A stretch of 64,000 bases of DNA from Pseudoalteromonas ulvae UL12 (GCF_014925405.1 NZ_AQHJ01000034.1:186001-250000), one strand, 5' to 3'; shown: positions 38,361 to 48,992, counted from the stretch's first letter. Notes: generated by a model not told the origin, from the letters alone. Numbers and translations are program-made.

Positions 38361-41300
38361 ATGATTGAATCAATTATTAGATGGTCTATCGGCAATCGTT
38401 TCTTTGTTTTGTTGATTACCTTAATTATCGCGTTTGGTGGTTTGTATTCATTACAAAAAACGCCAGTAGATGCACTCCCAGATCTTTCTGATGTGCAGGT
38501 GATAATTAAGACGAGCTATCCGGGACAGGCACCACAAGTAGTGCAAGATCAAGTGACGTTTCCCCTTACTACAGCGATGTTGTCAGTACCGGGAGCGCAA
38601 ACTGTTCGTGGTTACTCATTTTTTGGTGATTCCTACGTCTATATCATTTTTGATGATGATACTGATTTGTATTGGGCTAGAAGCAGAGTACTTGAATACT
38701 TAAGTCAAGTAGCATCAAGCCTGCCTGATTCGGCAAAACCACAATTAGGACCTGATGCGACAGGTGTGGGTTGGGTATACATCTACGCTTTAACAGATAA
38801 GTCTGGAAACCATGATCTAAGCCAATTAAGAAGTATTCAAGACTGGTTTTTAAAGTATGAACTACAAACTGTTCCGGGCGTGTCTGAGGTTTCCGCCGTT
38901 GGCGGTATGGTTAAGCAATATCAGGTACAAGTCGATCCCGACAAGCTCAGAGCTTATAACGTGCCGTTAAGTCATATCCAAATGGCACTTAAACGAGGCA
39001 ATAAAGAAACTGGCGCATCTGTTGTGGAAATGGCGGAAGCTGAATATATGGTTACTGCTACGGGATATATTCAATCAGTTGGAGACATAGAGAAAATTCC
39101 ACTTGGTATTAACGAGCAAGGCACGCCATTGCGTATTGGTGATGTTGCTACCGTTAATTTAGGGCCTCAAATGCGCCGTGGTATAGCAGAGCTTAATGGT
39201 GAAGGCGAAGTTGTAGGCGGTGTTGTCGTTATGCGCTTTGGTGAAAATGCCCAACAAACCATAAACGGTGTAAAAGAAAAACTTGAGTCGCTTAAATCTT
39301 CTCTACCAGAGGGGGTGGAGATTGTCCCTGTCTATGACAGATCGAAGTTAATAGATCGCGCTGTTGATAATCTTTGGAGCAAGTTGCTAGAGGAGCTTGC
39401 AGTCGTTGCTATTGTCTGTGTTGCTTTCCTATTTCATCTTCGCTCATCAATTGTAGCTGTTGTCACTCTGCCATTAGGTATCTTGGTGTCGTTCATCATC
39501 ATGTATATGCAAGGCATCAATGCCAATATTATGTCTTTAGGTGGTATCGCTATTGCGATCGGTGCGATGACTGATGGCGCAATAGTGATGATTGAAAATA
39601 TGCATAAACATATGGAGAAAACACCACTAACGGATGAAAACCGTTGGCAAATTGTAGCTAAGGCTGCGAGTGAGGTAGGCCCTGCATTATTTTTTAGCTT
39701 GCTGATCATAACTGTCTCATTCTTACCTGTGTTTATCTTAGAAGCGCAAGAAGGCAGAATGTTTTCACCGCTCGCCTATACAAAAACCTATGCAATGGCG
39801 GCATCAGCAGGCTTGGCGATCACATTGGTGCCTGTTTTGATGGGCTACTTTATTCGAGGCAAAGTTGTTTCTGAAAAGAAAAACCCGTTAAACCGATTAT
39901 TGATTGCTATCTACATGCCTGTTTTAAAGCAAGTAATGAGGTTTCCAAAATCGACAATAGTAGCAGCAGTATTAGTGACTATCGTTGGCTTTTGGCCTGT
40001 CGATAAAATCGGTAGTGAATTTATTCCACCGTTGGATGAAGGCGATCTCATGTATATGCCTACTACTTATCCCGGTATTTCAATTGGTAAAGCAAGAGAG
40101 TTATTACAGCAAACGGACAAGTTACTCCGCACAGTTCCAGAGGTTGAAACGGTATTTGGTAAAATAGGCCGTGCTGAAACTGCAACCGACCCTGCGCCGT
40201 TAACTATGATTGAAACTTTTATACAATTGAAGCCTCAAGACCAGTGGCGTGAAGGCGTAACAACTGAATCACTAAAAGTTGAACTTGATAAATTGGTTAA
40301 GTTTCCGGGCTTAACAAATGCTTGGGTTATGCCAATCAAGACCCGAATCGACATGTTAGCTACAGGCATAAAAACGCCTGTGGGTATTAAAGTTGCCGGA
40401 CCAGAGCTTGGTGTGATTCAGGAAATCGGCCAACAAATAGAGCAAATTTTACCCGAAGTTACAGGCACAGCATCAGTTTACTCTGAGCGAGTTGCAGGTG
40501 GACGATATATCAAGGTTGATATTTCACGCGATAAGGCAAGTCGCTTTGGGTTAAATATCGAAGATGTTCAACAAGTGGTTTCTACAGCTATTGGTGGTAT
40601 GAACGTTACTCAAACGATAGAAGGTCAAGAGCGTTACCCTGTTAACTTACGTTATCCGCAGGATTATCGTGATTCTCCAGAGCAGCTTGCAAGGTTGCCA
40701 GTTGTAACACCAAATGGACAACGCATTGCACTAGGTGATGTCGCAGATATCCGAGTAGAAAATGGTCCGCCGGGGATTAAGAGTGAAAATGCTCGATTAA
40801 ATGGCTGGACGTTTATCGATATAGACGGTGTTGACGTAGGTACTTATGTTGAAAGTGCAAAAATACACTTGGCTAATAATCTAAAACTACCAGCAGGTTA
40901 TTCAATTACTTGGGCTGGGCAATACGAATATATGGAAAGAGCGAAAGAAAAGCTCACCTATGTATTGCCTTTAACACTCGCCATTATTGTTATTCTACTT
41001 TACTTAAACTTCAGAGCGTTTAGCGAAGTGGCTATCATCATCGTGACTTTGCCGATGGCAATGATTGGTGGCTTATGGTTGATGTATCTAGAAGGATTTA
41101 ACTTCTCTGTGGCTGTTGGCGTGGGCTTTATTGCGCTGGCTGGTGTTGCTGTTGAGATTGGCGTGATAATGCTGGTTTATCTCAATCAAGCACTTGCTGA
41201 GCTGAAGGAAAAAGCCGAAGAGCGAGCAGAACGTATTTCAGATGATGCTTACCAAGATGCATTATTACACGGTGCTGGTTTACGTGTGCGTCCAGTAATG

Positions 41301-41525
41301 ATGACAGTATCCACAATCATTATCGGCTTAATGCCTATTTTATATGGCACAGGAACTGGTTCGGAGGTTATGAGTCGTATTGCTGCACCTATGGTAGGTG
41401 GCATGACAAGTGCTGTGCTGCTCACTCTTATTGTACTTCCTGCGATTTACTCAATCGTTAAAAAGCCTGAAGTAAATGCCTTTAACAAAGGGCTTTCTAA
41501 CTTGGATCTAGATAATAATGCTTAG
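38361..41525 (+). CDS. cusA: CusA-type Cu(I)/Ag(I) HME-RND pump
   Basis: 1054-residue inner membrane pump. The three methionines of the CusA metal site are in place: M566 (DLMYMPTT), M616 (LTMIETF) and M665 (RIDMLATG). They correspond to M573, M623 and M672 of E. coli CusA with the same offset of 7. TM4 reads AIGAMTDGAIVMIEN, the monovalent-cation type. This makes copper/silver export the clear role. The next gene starts inside its last codons. Confidence 0.95.
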   Translation: MIESIIRWSIGNRFFVLLITLIIAFGGLYSLQKTPVDALPDLSDVQVIIKTSYPGQAPQVVQDQVTFPLTTAMLSVPGAQTVRGYSFFGDSYVYIIFDDDTDLYWARSRVLEYLSQVASSLPDSAKPQLGPDATGVGWVYIYALTDKSGNHDLSQLRSIQDWFLKYELQTVPGVSEVSAVGGMVKQYQVQVDPDKLRAYNVPLSHIQMALKRGNKETGASVVEMAEAEYMVTATGYIQSVGDIEKIPLGINEQGTPLRIGDVATVNLGPQMRRGIAELNGEGEVVGGVVVMRFGENAQQTINGVKEKLESLKSSLPEGVEIVPVYDRSKLIDRAVDNLWSKLLEELAVVAIVCVAFLFHLRSSIVAVVTLPLGILVSFIIMYMQGINANIMSLGGIAIAIGAMTDGAIVMIENMHKHMEKTPLTDENRWQIVAKAASEVGPALFFSLLIITVSFLPVFILEAQEGRMFSPLAYTKTYAMAASAGLAITLVPVLMGYFIRGKVVSEKKNPLNRLLIAIYMPVLKQVMRFPKSTIVAAVLVTIVGFWPVDKIGSEFIPPLDEGDLMYMPTTYPGISIGKARELLQQTDKLLRTVPEVETVFGKIGRAETATDPAPLTMIETFIQLKPQDQWREGVTTESLKVELDKLVKFPGLTNAWVMPIKTRIDMLATGIKTPVGIKVAGPELGVIQEIGQQIEQILPEVTGTASVYSERVAGGRYIKVDISRDKASRFGLNIEDVQQVVSTAIGGMNVTQTIEGQERYPVNLRYPQDYRDSPEQLARLPVVTPNGQRIALGDVADIRVENGPPGIKSENARLNGWTFIDIDGVDVGTYVESAKIHLANNLKLPAGYSITWAGQYEYMERAKEKLTYVLPLTLAIIVILLYLNFRAFSEVAIIIVTLPMAMIGGLWLMYLEGFNFSVAVGVGFIALAGVAVEIGVIMLVYLNQALAELKEKAEERAERISDDAYQDALLHGAGLRVRPVMMTVSTIIIGLMPILYGTGTGSEVMSRIAAPMVGGMTSAVLLTLIVLPAIYSIVKKPEVNAFNKGLSNLDLDNNA

Positions 41526-42225
41526 CAAAGTTAGAAAATATCACAAATGGCTTATGGCATTTGTCGGAATACAATTTCTGTTCTGGTCTATAACTGGCGT
41601 GTATATGGTGACTATGGATATTCACTATATACATGGCGAGTTCTTAGCTAAGAGTGAGGAAGTTAAAATAGATTTAGCAAGAGTGAATTACTCCATTGCA
41701 GAACTTGCTGCTGATTACCCAGAAGCTAGCCAAGTCACGCTTACCCAAAGCATGGGGGACCCTTTGTATTCTTTTATTAATGGAGAACAGGGGAAAGTAG
41801 CAATTGGTGCCAAAACCGGGGCTGTTCAGGCCCTTGTTGATGAAATCAAAGCTAAAGAAATCGCACAATACCACTATGCAATGAATCATGAAATAGACAG
41901 CATAAGGCTGATTCAATCAGTCACAGAAATGCCTGCTGAGTTGTCTCCAAGACACTTACCCGTTTGGAGAGTAACTTTTGACCAATTCGCCACACCAACA
42001 TTTTATATAAGTCAACAAACAGGCGCACTTGTTGCTAAGCGTCATGATTACTGGCGCTTGTTCGATTGGATGTGGCGTTTTCACATTATGGATTACGATG
42101 ATGGTGAAAACGTATCTAACTGGTTTTTGTTCTTAGTTGCAACTCTAGGTCTAATGGGAGCAATTACTGGCGCTGTATTGACTTATTATCGAGTGCTTTC
42201 CCCAAATAAAAAGGGAGTCATTTGA
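41518..42225 (+). CDS. PepSY domain membrane protein
   Basis: 235 residues with an N-terminal membrane span (WLMAFVGIQFLFWSITGVYMV), a periplasmic PepSY part (VARHDYWRLFDWMWRFHIMDYDDGENVSNW) and a C-terminal span. It looks like half of a PepSY_TM/FRE-type reductase module. Its ATG overlaps the cusA stop by 8 bp and its stop overlaps the next ATG, so it is coupled to both. A role in periplasmic redox of metal or electron transfer with its neighbour is inferred. Confidence 0.8.
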   Translation: MLSKVRKYHKWLMAFVGIQFLFWSITGVYMVTMDIHYIHGEFLAKSEEVKIDLARVNYSIAELAADYPEASQVTLTQSMGDPLYSFINGEQGKVAIGAKTGAVQALVDEIKAKEIAQYHYAMNHEIDSIRLIQSVTEMPAELSPRHLPVWRVTFDQFATPTFYISQQTGALVAKRHDYWRLFDWMWRFHIMDYDDGENVSNWFLFLVATLGLMGAITGAVLTYYRVLSPNKKGVI

Positions 42226-44057
42226 TGCGACTATTTAAGTTGAATACAACGTTACACAAATGGCTTTCTTTATTTGTTGGTTTACAACTGATTATTTGGT
42301 TGGGAACGGGCCTTTACTTCAATTTAATGGATCACAGTAAAGCCAGTGGTAATGAGCTTAGAGTTCATTCTCATCATGAAGGTAACATTACAGACTTTAG
42401 ATTTATCCCTATTAAAGACATTACTAGTGAAGCACCTCAAGAAGTAAAACTTATATGGATTTTACATCAGCCTTACTATCATTTTGTGTTCGATAAGGGC
42501 CAGCATAGCTACCAAGAACGCCACTCAAAGCTATTTGATGCTTTAACAGGAAAGCCATTTAACCTGTCTGAAGAACAAGTACTAACTTTGGCAAAAAACT
42601 CCTATTCAGGTGAGGGCAAGCTAACTACACCAGTGTTATCTCAGCCCCCATTTTCTGATCACGTAAGGCAACAAAATCCTATGTGGCAAGTTGTCGTTGA
42701 GGATGAGAATAATACAACTATTTATTTAGATAGTATTACAGGCCAAGTGCTTCGCCATGCCAATGATGATTTCAGATTGAAAGATCTGATGATGAAGCTT
42801 CACTTTATGGACTATGGCAACTCTGGAGGGTTTAACCATTGGTTGATCATTGCATTTGCTTTTTCAACGCTATTACTTTCACTTACTGGCGTAACTTGGC
42901 TGATACAGCAATATCAAAACGGTTTCCTAAAGCCTGTTTGGAGTAGCAATAAGCAAAAAGTTGCTGTGACCTTTTCCAATGAAAATACCATTACTGACAT
43001 TTCAGCAACTGGTTACTCAACAGTATTAGAAGGATTAGCTAGTTCACATGTTTACCTTCCGTCAAGTTGTGGTGGAGGCGGTACATGTGGCAAATGCATG
43101 TTCTTAAGTTCAACTCAATTACCTATCACACTTTCTGAGCAGGAACATTTATCAGATGAGCAGCTTAAGGAAGGCTATCGGTTAGGATGTCAGCACAGAT
43201 TCTCTGAAATTAGCTCAATTGAAGTTAATACGGATCTCAATATTGAAAATCATGAGCTAGTTGTGGTTGCGACTAACTTCATTACTCCTTTTATCAAGGA
43301 AGTGAAGTTTAAGGTGAAATCAGGCAAACAATTGGCATTTAAAGCTGGAGCATATATGCAATTTGAAGTGCCAGCAGGGATGAATAGTTTACGCCCAGAT
43401 GATATGCCAGAAAACTATGAAAAATACTGGGAAAGTTATTCTCATGGAAGGTTTTCTCATGACGGTGTAACTCGTCACTACTCATTAGTTAACTTTGACG
43501 AGGAATCAGATGAGTTAACGTTTAACATCCGCTGGCATACCGCTAAAGATGGTTATAGAGCAGGCATAGGTTCAAGCTATTTAGGTTCACTCCAAGTAGG
43601 TGAAACGATAATGGCAAAGGGTCCTTTTTCTGACTTTTACGCTACTTCAGATAAAAAGGTTCCTCGCATATTTATTGGCGCTGGCTCAGGGATTGCTCCA
43701 CTCAGAGCTATCATTTTTGAACAGTTGAAAAAACGGCAAGATGAAAGTGATTTGACTCTCATCTATGGTGCGAGAACTGAAGATGATTTGCTGTACCGCG
43801 ATGAGTTGAACTCATTGAGCGAGCAGCATAAAAACTTTTCTTATATTCCTACACTTTCTAACCCTTCAGAACAATGGCAAGGGCATTCTGGCTATGTACA
43901 GCAAGTACTTCTGCCGTATTTGAGCCAGAAAGTAAAACTCCTGTCTACAGAATTTTACTTGTGCGGTCCAGAAGCAATGATGAGTGAAGTGGAACAAATA
44001 ATTACTGATGTTGGTATACCCAATAATCAAATTTTCAAAGACAAATTTAGTCGTTAA
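42225..44057 (+). CDS. PepSY membrane domain fused to 2Fe-2S ferredoxin and NAD(P)H-flavin reductase
   Basis: 610-residue fusion. N-terminal PepSY-like membrane part (about 1-235, with HFMDYGNSGGFNHW before a TM), then a plant-type ferredoxin domain with cysteine ligands C282, C288, C291 and C322, then an FNR module: FAD-binding RHYSLVNF near 425 and NAD-binding FIGAGSGIAPLRAI near 490, ending LCGPEAMMSEVE. The C-terminal half resembles NqrF. It could pass electrons from NAD(P)H across the inner membrane. I place the start at ATG 42225, one codon after an in-frame TTG. Confidence 0.85.
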   Translation: MRLFKLNTTLHKWLSLFVGLQLIIWLGTGLYFNLMDHSKASGNELRVHSHHEGNITDFRFIPIKDITSEAPQEVKLIWILHQPYYHFVFDKGQHSYQERHSKLFDALTGKPFNLSEEQVLTLAKNSYSGEGKLTTPVLSQPPFSDHVRQQNPMWQVVVEDENNTTIYLDSITGQVLRHANDDFRLKDLMMKLHFMDYGNSGGFNHWLIIAFAFSTLLLSLTGVTWLIQQYQNGFLKPVWSSNKQKVAVTFSNENTITDISATGYSTVLEGLASSHVYLPSSCGGGGTCGKCMFLSSTQLPITLSEQEHLSDEQLKEGYRLGCQHRFSEISSIEVNTDLNIENHELVVVATNFITPFIKEVKFKVKSGKQLAFKAGAYMQFEVPAGMNSLRPDDMPENYEKYWESYSHGRFSHDGVTRHYSLVNFDEESDELTFNIRWHTAKDGYRAGIGSSYLGSLQVGETIMAKGPFSDFYATSDKKVPRIFIGAGSGIAPLRAIIFEQLKKRQDESDLTLIYGARTEDDLLYRDELNSLSEQHKNFSYIPTLSNPSEQWQGHSGYVQQVLLPYLSQKVKLLSTEFYLCGPEAMMSEVEQIITDVGIPNNQIFKDKFSR

Positions 44058-44081
44058 TTCATAAAATAAGTAGAGGTAAAT

Positions 44082-44429
44082 ATGAAGACATTAATTAAAT
44101 TTTTAACCGTAATCAGCGTTGTTTTTAGTAGTGCGGTGTTCGCGCATGTTCATCTTGAAAAAAGTGTGCCTGCTGATAATGCAATGTTAATGAAGACTCC
44201 AGAAGAGTTAACGTTGGCATTTAGCAAAGAGGTTCGTGTAGTCAAAATTACATTGAAAGATAAGCAAGGTAAAAAGATTAAATTTGGCTTCAAACCTACT
44301 AAAGAAACCAATACCGAATTTACGTGGAAGCTACCGAAACTTACACCTGCTAACTATGTTGTTGATGTTACTTTCTTAGGTAAAGATGGGCATAAAATGA
44401 AAGATAGTTTTGGCTTTATGGTTCACTAA
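44082..44429 (+). CDS. copC: periplasmic copper-binding protein CopC
   Basis: 115 residues with a signal peptide ending VFA-HVHLEKS, so the mature protein starts with His as needed for the CopC histidine-brace Cu(II) site. The later ligands DxH (GKDGHKMKDSFGF) are present. The methionine-rich Cu(I) loop of some CopC proteins is absent, so a Cu(II)-only type is likely. It precedes copD, its usual partner. Confidence 0.9.
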   Translation: MKTLIKFLTVISVVFSSAVFAHVHLEKSVPADNAMLMKTPEELTLAFSKEVRVVKITLKDKQGKKIKFGFKPTKETNTEFTWKLPKLTPANYVVDVTFLGKDGHKMKDSFGFMVH

Positions 44430-44447
44430 TCTAATGGAGTGATTGCT

Positions 44448-45344
44448 ATGGAAATGTATATCTGGAATACAGTCATTGTACTGTCAAAAATTGTATTTTA
44501 CGTCGGTTTTGCCTGCATTGCTGGTTATACATTTTTCAAGCAAGTTTTTGAAAAAAGTGAGCCTCATAATAACTTGGCAATAGCGAACCTAAGATGGATA
44601 AGGGCTTCTATAATCGTCGCTTTGATTGCAAATGCCATTTGGTTCTTCGCTAGTACTGGTGCGATGGCAGAAGAAGGCATTCAAGGTGCACTTGAGCCTG
44701 ATATGTTAGGTATTATTTGGGACTCTTCTATCGGTGATGGAACTTTACTTAGAGGACTTGGGTTAGTTCTAGCGATATTCGCGATTACGTCACACATTAA
44801 ATTCAAATCTGTTGCGCTGAGCAACAACATAAAACAAAGCTTGTTAGGGCTTAGCCTTGTACTACTTTCCTACACCTTTAGCTTGTTCGGTCATGTATCT
44901 GAACTAGAAGTGTTCGAAAAAGTATTGTTGATGCTCCATGTGCTTGTTATGGCTTGGTGGTTCGGAGCGTTGTTTCCACTTAAACAAGCTTGCCATGAAC
45001 AGGACTATGAGCAGCTCTACTCATTGATGGACAAGTTTGGAAGGCAAGCAAGTATCGCGGTGAGTCTATTGTTAATTGCTGGCCTTTGGTTAGCTTTTCA
45101 ATTAGTCGGAAATGTTGGCGAGCTTTTTAGTTCAAGCTATGGGCAAACACTGTTGCTTAAATTAGCTCTCGTCACTTCGATATTGGGCATCGCAGCTAAG
45201 CACAGGTTAAAACTCGTCCCACAACTTAAAAATAGCGATGGTAGAGAAGCACTATCTAAATCTATCTCGATAGAAATGGTAGTCGCTTTTGCCATTTTAT
45301 CTGTAACGGCAGGGCTTACTAGTGTTGTTGGCCCTGCAAATTAA
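44448..45344 (+). CDS. copD: CopD family copper import/resistance membrane protein
   Basis: About 298 residues with eight predicted membrane spans. Family features include the N-terminal span with KIVFYVGFACIAGYTFF and histidines in LFGHVSELE and LLMLHVLVMAWWFGALFPLK. The ATG at 44448 has GGAG 8 bp upstream, better than the in-frame GTG at 44439. CopD works with CopC, probably moving copper into the cytoplasm. Confidence 0.88.
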   Translation: MEMYIWNTVIVLSKIVFYVGFACIAGYTFFKQVFEKSEPHNNLAIANLRWIRASIIVALIANAIWFFASTGAMAEEGIQGALEPDMLGIIWDSSIGDGTLLRGLGLVLAIFAITSHIKFKSVALSNNIKQSLLGLSLVLLSYTFSLFGHVSELEVFEKVLLMLHVLVMAWWFGALFPLKQACHEQDYEQLYSLMDKFGRQASIAVSLLLIAGLWLAFQLVGNVGELFSSSYGQTLLLKLALVTSILGIAAKHRLKLVPQLKNSDGREALSKSISIEMVVAFAILSVTAGLTSVVGPAN

Positions 45345-45365
45345 AACTTAAAAGAGAAAATATAA

Positions 45366-45830
45366 ATGAAAACAATAAATATATTACTCGTTTTATTAAT
45401 GACGTTTAGTTTCGTAGCAAACGCTCATGGTGATAAGAACAAAGACAAACGTTTGTTTAAAGGTATAGATACCCCTGCCGCAAAAGTTGTTTTGGCATTT
45501 CATCAAGCACTAGAAACGGGTAACAAAGAGCTAGCAAGAACACAGTTGGCTGATGATGTAACCATCTACGAGGGTGGTCGCGTTGAGAGAAGTGCTGATG
45601 AATACGCTCATCACCATATGCTGTCGGATATGAAATATCTTGCTTCTATGAAGAGCGAAACACTTGAACATCAAGTAACGATTCTTGGAAATACCGCTAT
45701 ATCTGCTTCGCGCAGTCATACTAAAGGTACTTACAAAGGTAAAGAGCGCGATTATCAAGGCATGGAAACGATGGTGCTGGAAAAACAAAACGGTGAATGG
45801 AAGATCAAGCACATTCATTGGTCACACTAG
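45366..45830 (+). CDS. secreted NTF2-like (SnoaL/DUF4440-type) protein
   Basis: 154 residues with a signal peptide (ILLVLLMTFSFVANAHG) and an NTF2-like cone fold: VVLAFHQALETGNKELARTQLADDVTIYEGG, HHHMLSDMKYLASM, and the closing strand EWKIKHIHWSH. The EYAHHHM motif and terminal HIHWSH offer histidines that could bind metal. Proteins of this type appear in copper loci but have no settled role. Last gene of the cus-cop operon. Confidence 0.7.
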   Translation: MKTINILLVLLMTFSFVANAHGDKNKDKRLFKGIDTPAAKVVLAFHQALETGNKELARTQLADDVTIYEGGRVERSADEYAHHHMLSDMKYLASMKSETLEHQVTILGNTAISASRSHTKGTYKGKERDYQGMETMVLEKQNGEWKIKHIHWSH

Positions 45831-45852
45831 CTCAAAAATTATTATATCAGGC

Positions 45853-45883
45853 TTGACCTGTGTCTAACACACAGGTCTAAACT
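45853..45883 (+). promoter_or_regulatory. MerR-type promoter/operator for the merR-copA operon
   Basis: TTGACC (45853-45858) and TAAACT (45878-45883) are 19 bp apart. The spacer region holds the palindrome ACCTGTGT CTAAC ACACAGGT. It lies 37 bp before the MerR-family gene, so the regulator probably activates its own operon with copA. The half-site ACCTGTGT differs from the CTATAG half-sites of the CadR-like system. Confidence 0.8.
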
Positions 45884-45920
45884 TAACTCAGTTAACCCAT
45901 TTATTAAGTCAGGATAGCTT

Positions 45921-46349
45921 ATGAAAGTTACTGAATTAGCCAAAGAGTTTGGTACAACACCCGATACTGTCAGGTACTACACTCGATTAAAGTTACTCAA
46001 TCCAACTAAGTCTGAAAACGGATATAAGTACTACCCCCCAACAGAAATCTCTAGACTGAAGTTTATTTTAAGTGCAAGACAACTGGGGTTTTCAGTATCA
46101 GATATACAACACATTGTTGATGAGGCGAGTCTCGGAAAAGCTGCATGCCCTCTAGTTAGGTCTCTAATTAAGGAAAGGCTAGCTGAGACTGAAAAACAAT
46201 TTCAGGCAATGTTAGCTTTGCGTAAAAACATGAAAGATGCGCTAGCGCAATGGGAAATCAAGGAAGATAAAGCGCCAACCTCCACTATGGTATGTCACCT
46301 CATAGACAGCTTTGAACCTACAGAAAACAATGGCGGCTCTCATGAGTAA
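45921..46349 (+). CDS. MerR-family metal-responsive regulator of copA
   Basis: 142 residues. The N-terminus [26 protein letters not shown] is a MerR DNA-binding domain. Cysteines occur in [10 protein letters not shown] (about 75) and MVCHLIDSF (about 130), but the CxxxxxxxC metal loop of CueR is not present, so the ligand set differs from CueR. It is an autoregulated first gene, with copA starting inside its last codons. Copper or silver as the inducer is inferred from the partner gene. Confidence 0.8.
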   Translation: MKVTELAKEFGTTPDTVRYYTRLKLLNPTKSENGYKYYPPTEISRLKFILSARQLGFSVSDIQHIVDEASLGKAACPLVRSLIKERLAETEKQFQAMLALRKNMKDALAQWEIKEDKAPTSTMVCHLIDSFEPTENNGGSHE

Positions 46350-48585
46350 TATTAAACCTGATCATCAGCTCATTATAGAAGGTGCAGGCTGTGCAAGTTG
46401 CGTCGGTAAAATTGAGGGGGCGCTGAAAGGAACCAATGGTGTAGTTAGTGCTGAAATGAATTTTGCTGATAGGACTGTTCAAGTCACAGGAACCGTGAAA
46501 ACGGAAGAGCTGATTAAAGCTGTTGAATCTATAGGTTATAACGCTAAACCAATCGATGATAGTTCAGCAATTGATACGCTTGACGAGAAAGAGGCAGCAG
46601 ACTGGAAGTATTACAAAAAGCTAATACGAGATACTTTTATCGCTCTTTCACTCGGCGTTCCTCTAATGATCTACAGCATTGTTGTTGGAGAAATGACGGT
46701 TGAAACAAACCTTGAACGCTTGTCTTGGCTAGTTGTAGGCATTTTAACTTTTGGTGTTATGTATTTTTCAGGTAAGCATTTCTATGTAGGAGCATGGAAA
46801 AGCTTTAATAATCACTCTGCGAATATGGACACCCTAATTGCTTTAGGAACAGGCACAGCATGGATATACTCAATAGCTGTTGTATTGGTTCCAGACGCAG
46901 TGCCATTGATGGCGAGACATGTTTATTTTGAAGCTACAGCCATGATCATTGGATTGATTAATTTAGGTTTGGCACTAGAACTAAAAGCCAGAGGAAAAAC
47001 CTCTGAAGCTATCAAACGTCTTATTGGGTTACAGACCAAAACAGCAACAGTAGTTCGTGATAAGAAAGAGGTTCAGATAGGTATCGAGCAGGTTTTACTT
47101 AATGATGTGGTGAAAGTAAAACCGGGGGAAAAAATTCCTGTAGATGGCATAGTATTAGAAGGCCACACATCTATTGACGAATCAATGCTTACGGGCGAAC
47201 CCATGCCTGTTGAAAAAGCCAAAGAAGATGAAGTTGTTGCAGGAACGTTAAACAAGTCAGGCATGATTTTGTTCAGAGCGACACGCGTAGGCAAAGACAC
47301 GGCGCTTGCGCAAATCATCAATATGGTGAAACGAGCGCAAAACTCTAAGCCACCTATTGGCCGCTTGGCCGATGTGATTTCCGCTTATTTTGTTCCTGTT
47401 GTCATGATCATATCTATATTAAGCGCTCTAGCATGGCTTAACTTTGGACCTGAGCCTGCAATTGCTTTTGCCATCGTTTCAGCAACTACTGTGCTTATTA
47501 TTGCCTGCCCGTGTGCTTTAGGCTTGGCAACACCCATGTCTGTCATGGTCGGAGTAGGAAAAGCAGCAGAAGCCGGAGTGCTTATTCGCAACGGTGAAGC
47601 ACTGCAAACCGCCTCTAAAATCACTGCCATGATTTTAGATAAAACGGGCACTATTACTGAAGGGGCACCTAAGGTAACCGATATTGTTTTAGCAAAAGCG
47701 ACTGACGAGAAAGAAGTGTTACAGCTTGCGGCAAGTTTAGAAAGTGGCTCCGAGCACCCTTTGGCACAAGCGATTGTTGAAAGTGCGTTAGATCAGGATA
47801 TTGAGTTACTAAAAATAGAATCGTTTAACGCCATTACGGGTTTTGGTGTAGAAGCAAGCTGCAACAACAAAACCTTACTTTTTGGTAACGATAAACTAAT
47901 GAAAATTAAAGGCATTGACCTTACAGGTTTCGTTGGAAAAGCCCAGTCTTTAGCAAAAGAAGCTAAAACACCAATGTATTTTGCTGTTAATGGCAAGCTG
48001 GCAGCAATTTTTGCTGTTGCAGATCCTATTAAGTCAGACTCAATTTCAGCGATTAAACGGCTTCAGACCAATGGGATTCGCGTCATTATGTTAACGGGCG
48101 ATAATAAGGAAACAGCCGCCGCTGTTGCCAAAAAAGCGGGTATTAGTGAGTTTCTTGCTGAAGTGCTGCCAGAAGACAAAGCCAACAAAGTTAAAGAGCT
48201 ACAAGACAGCGGCGAAACTGTTGGTATGACAGGTGATGGCATTAACGATGCCCCTGCACTTGCGTTAGCCGATGTTGGTTTCGCCATAGGCACAGGGACT
48301 GATGTAGCAATCGAAAGTGCTGATATTACCCTGATGCGTGGCTCACTTCATGGCCTTGCTGATGCCATAGCTGTAAGCAAAGCCACTTTACGAAATATCA
48401 AACAAAACTTATTTGGCGCGTTTGTCTATAACGTAGCTGGGATTCCCTTTGCTGCGGGGATTCTATACCCCTTCTTTGGCATTTTGCTTAGTCCTGTAAT
48501 AGCTGGAGCTGCAATGGCATTTTCGTCATTGACCGTAGTGTCAAATGCAAATCGACTTCGATTTTTTAAAGCCCAAAGCTCATAA
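46330..48585 (+). CDS. copA: Cu(I)-translocating P1B-type ATPase CopA
   Basis: About 750 residues. One N-terminal HMA domain with CASC ([12 protein letters not shown]), then P1B features: TGEPMPVEK, the CPC metal site in [10 protein letters not shown], phosphorylation site [15 protein letters not shown], and [18 protein letters not shown]7 YN ([10 protein letters not shown]) and TM8 [14 protein letters not shown] are the Cu(I) class signature. Possible starts are ATG 46330 and ATG 46342, both overlapping the regulator stop; TTG 46312 is less likely. It exports cytoplasmic Cu(I) to the periplasm. Confidence 0.93.
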   Translation: MAALMSNIKPDHQLIIEGAGCASCVGKIEGALKGTNGVVSAEMNFADRTVQVTGTVKTEELIKAVESIGYNAKPIDDSSAIDTLDEKEAADWKYYKKLIRDTFIALSLGVPLMIYSIVVGEMTVETNLERLSWLVVGILTFGVMYFSGKHFYVGAWKSFNNHSANMDTLIALGTGTAWIYSIAVVLVPDAVPLMARHVYFEATAMIIGLINLGLALELKARGKTSEAIKRLIGLQTKTATVVRDKKEVQIGIEQVLLNDVVKVKPGEKIPVDGIVLEGHTSIDESMLTGEPMPVEKAKEDEVVAGTLNKSGMILFRATRVGKDTALAQIINMVKRAQNSKPPIGRLADVISAYFVPVVMIISILSALAWLNFGPEPAIAFAIVSATTVLIIACPCALGLATPMSVMVGVGKAAEAGVLIRNGEALQTASKITAMILDKTGTITEGAPKVTDIVLAKATDEKEVLQLAASLESGSEHPLAQAIVESALDQDIELLKIESFNAITGFGVEASCNNKTLLFGNDKLMKIKGIDLTGFVGKAQSLAKEAKTPMYFAVNGKLAAIFAVADPIKSDSISAIKRLQTNGIRVIMLTGDNKETAAAVAKKAGISEFLAEVLPEDKANKVKELQDSGETVGMTGDGINDAPALALADVGFAIGTGTDVAIESADITLMRGSLHGLADAIAVSKATLRNIKQNLFGAFVYNVAGIPFAAGILYPFFGILLSPVIAGAAMAFSSLTVVSNANRLRFFKAQSS

Positions 48586-48610
48586 AGAGTAAGCATTAAG
48601 GAGAATCACA

Positions 48611-48964
48611 ATGATGATAATTAACTTATTAGGCTTAATGTTAATCGTGCTGATTGTTTGGTGGTTTTGGCTACACAAACCCAATAAAACAATTGTTCAA
48701 GATAATGAAATACTCATTGAAGTGAGGGATGGCGTGTATTCACCATCCTCAATTCAAGTGTCTGCTAGCCAACCTGTCACCTTGAAGTTTATGCGCAAAG
48801 ATCAATCCCCCTGCGCTGAAACAATGCTTATTCCTTCATTGGATATAAGCGAACAGCTTAAGTTGAATGAAATTACTCAAATTACCATATTGAACTTGTC
48901 ACCGGGAGAGCATGAGTTTCATTGTCAGATGCAAATGTATCGTGGTGTCTTAAAAGTAATTTAG
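48611..48964 (+). CDS. membrane-anchored cupredoxin-like protein
   Basis: 117 residues with one N-terminal membrane span (LLGLMLIVLIVWWFWLH) and a cupredoxin fold (EVRDGVYSPSSIQVSASQPVTLKF ... GEHEFHCQMQMYRGVLKV). Likely copper ligands are C in SPCAETM, H and C in EFHCQM, and a nearby Met. Such proteins often follow copA and may pass copper in the periplasm. AAGGAG precedes the ATG. Last gene of the metal block. Confidence 0.78.
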   Translation: MMIINLLGLMLIVLIVWWFWLHKPNKTIVQDNEILIEVRDGVYSPSSIQVSASQPVTLKFMRKDQSPCAETMLIPSLDISEQLKLNEITQITILNLSPGEHEFHCQMQMYRGVLKVI

Positions 48965-48992
48965 TTTTGAATAGATCTTTTTATACATCTGA

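Noticed and set aside
42412..42594. Open frames on the opposite strand of large genes
   Set aside because: Frames opposite or inside the efflux, RapA and LptD genes lack ribosome binding sites and recognisable domains and are shadows of real genes.
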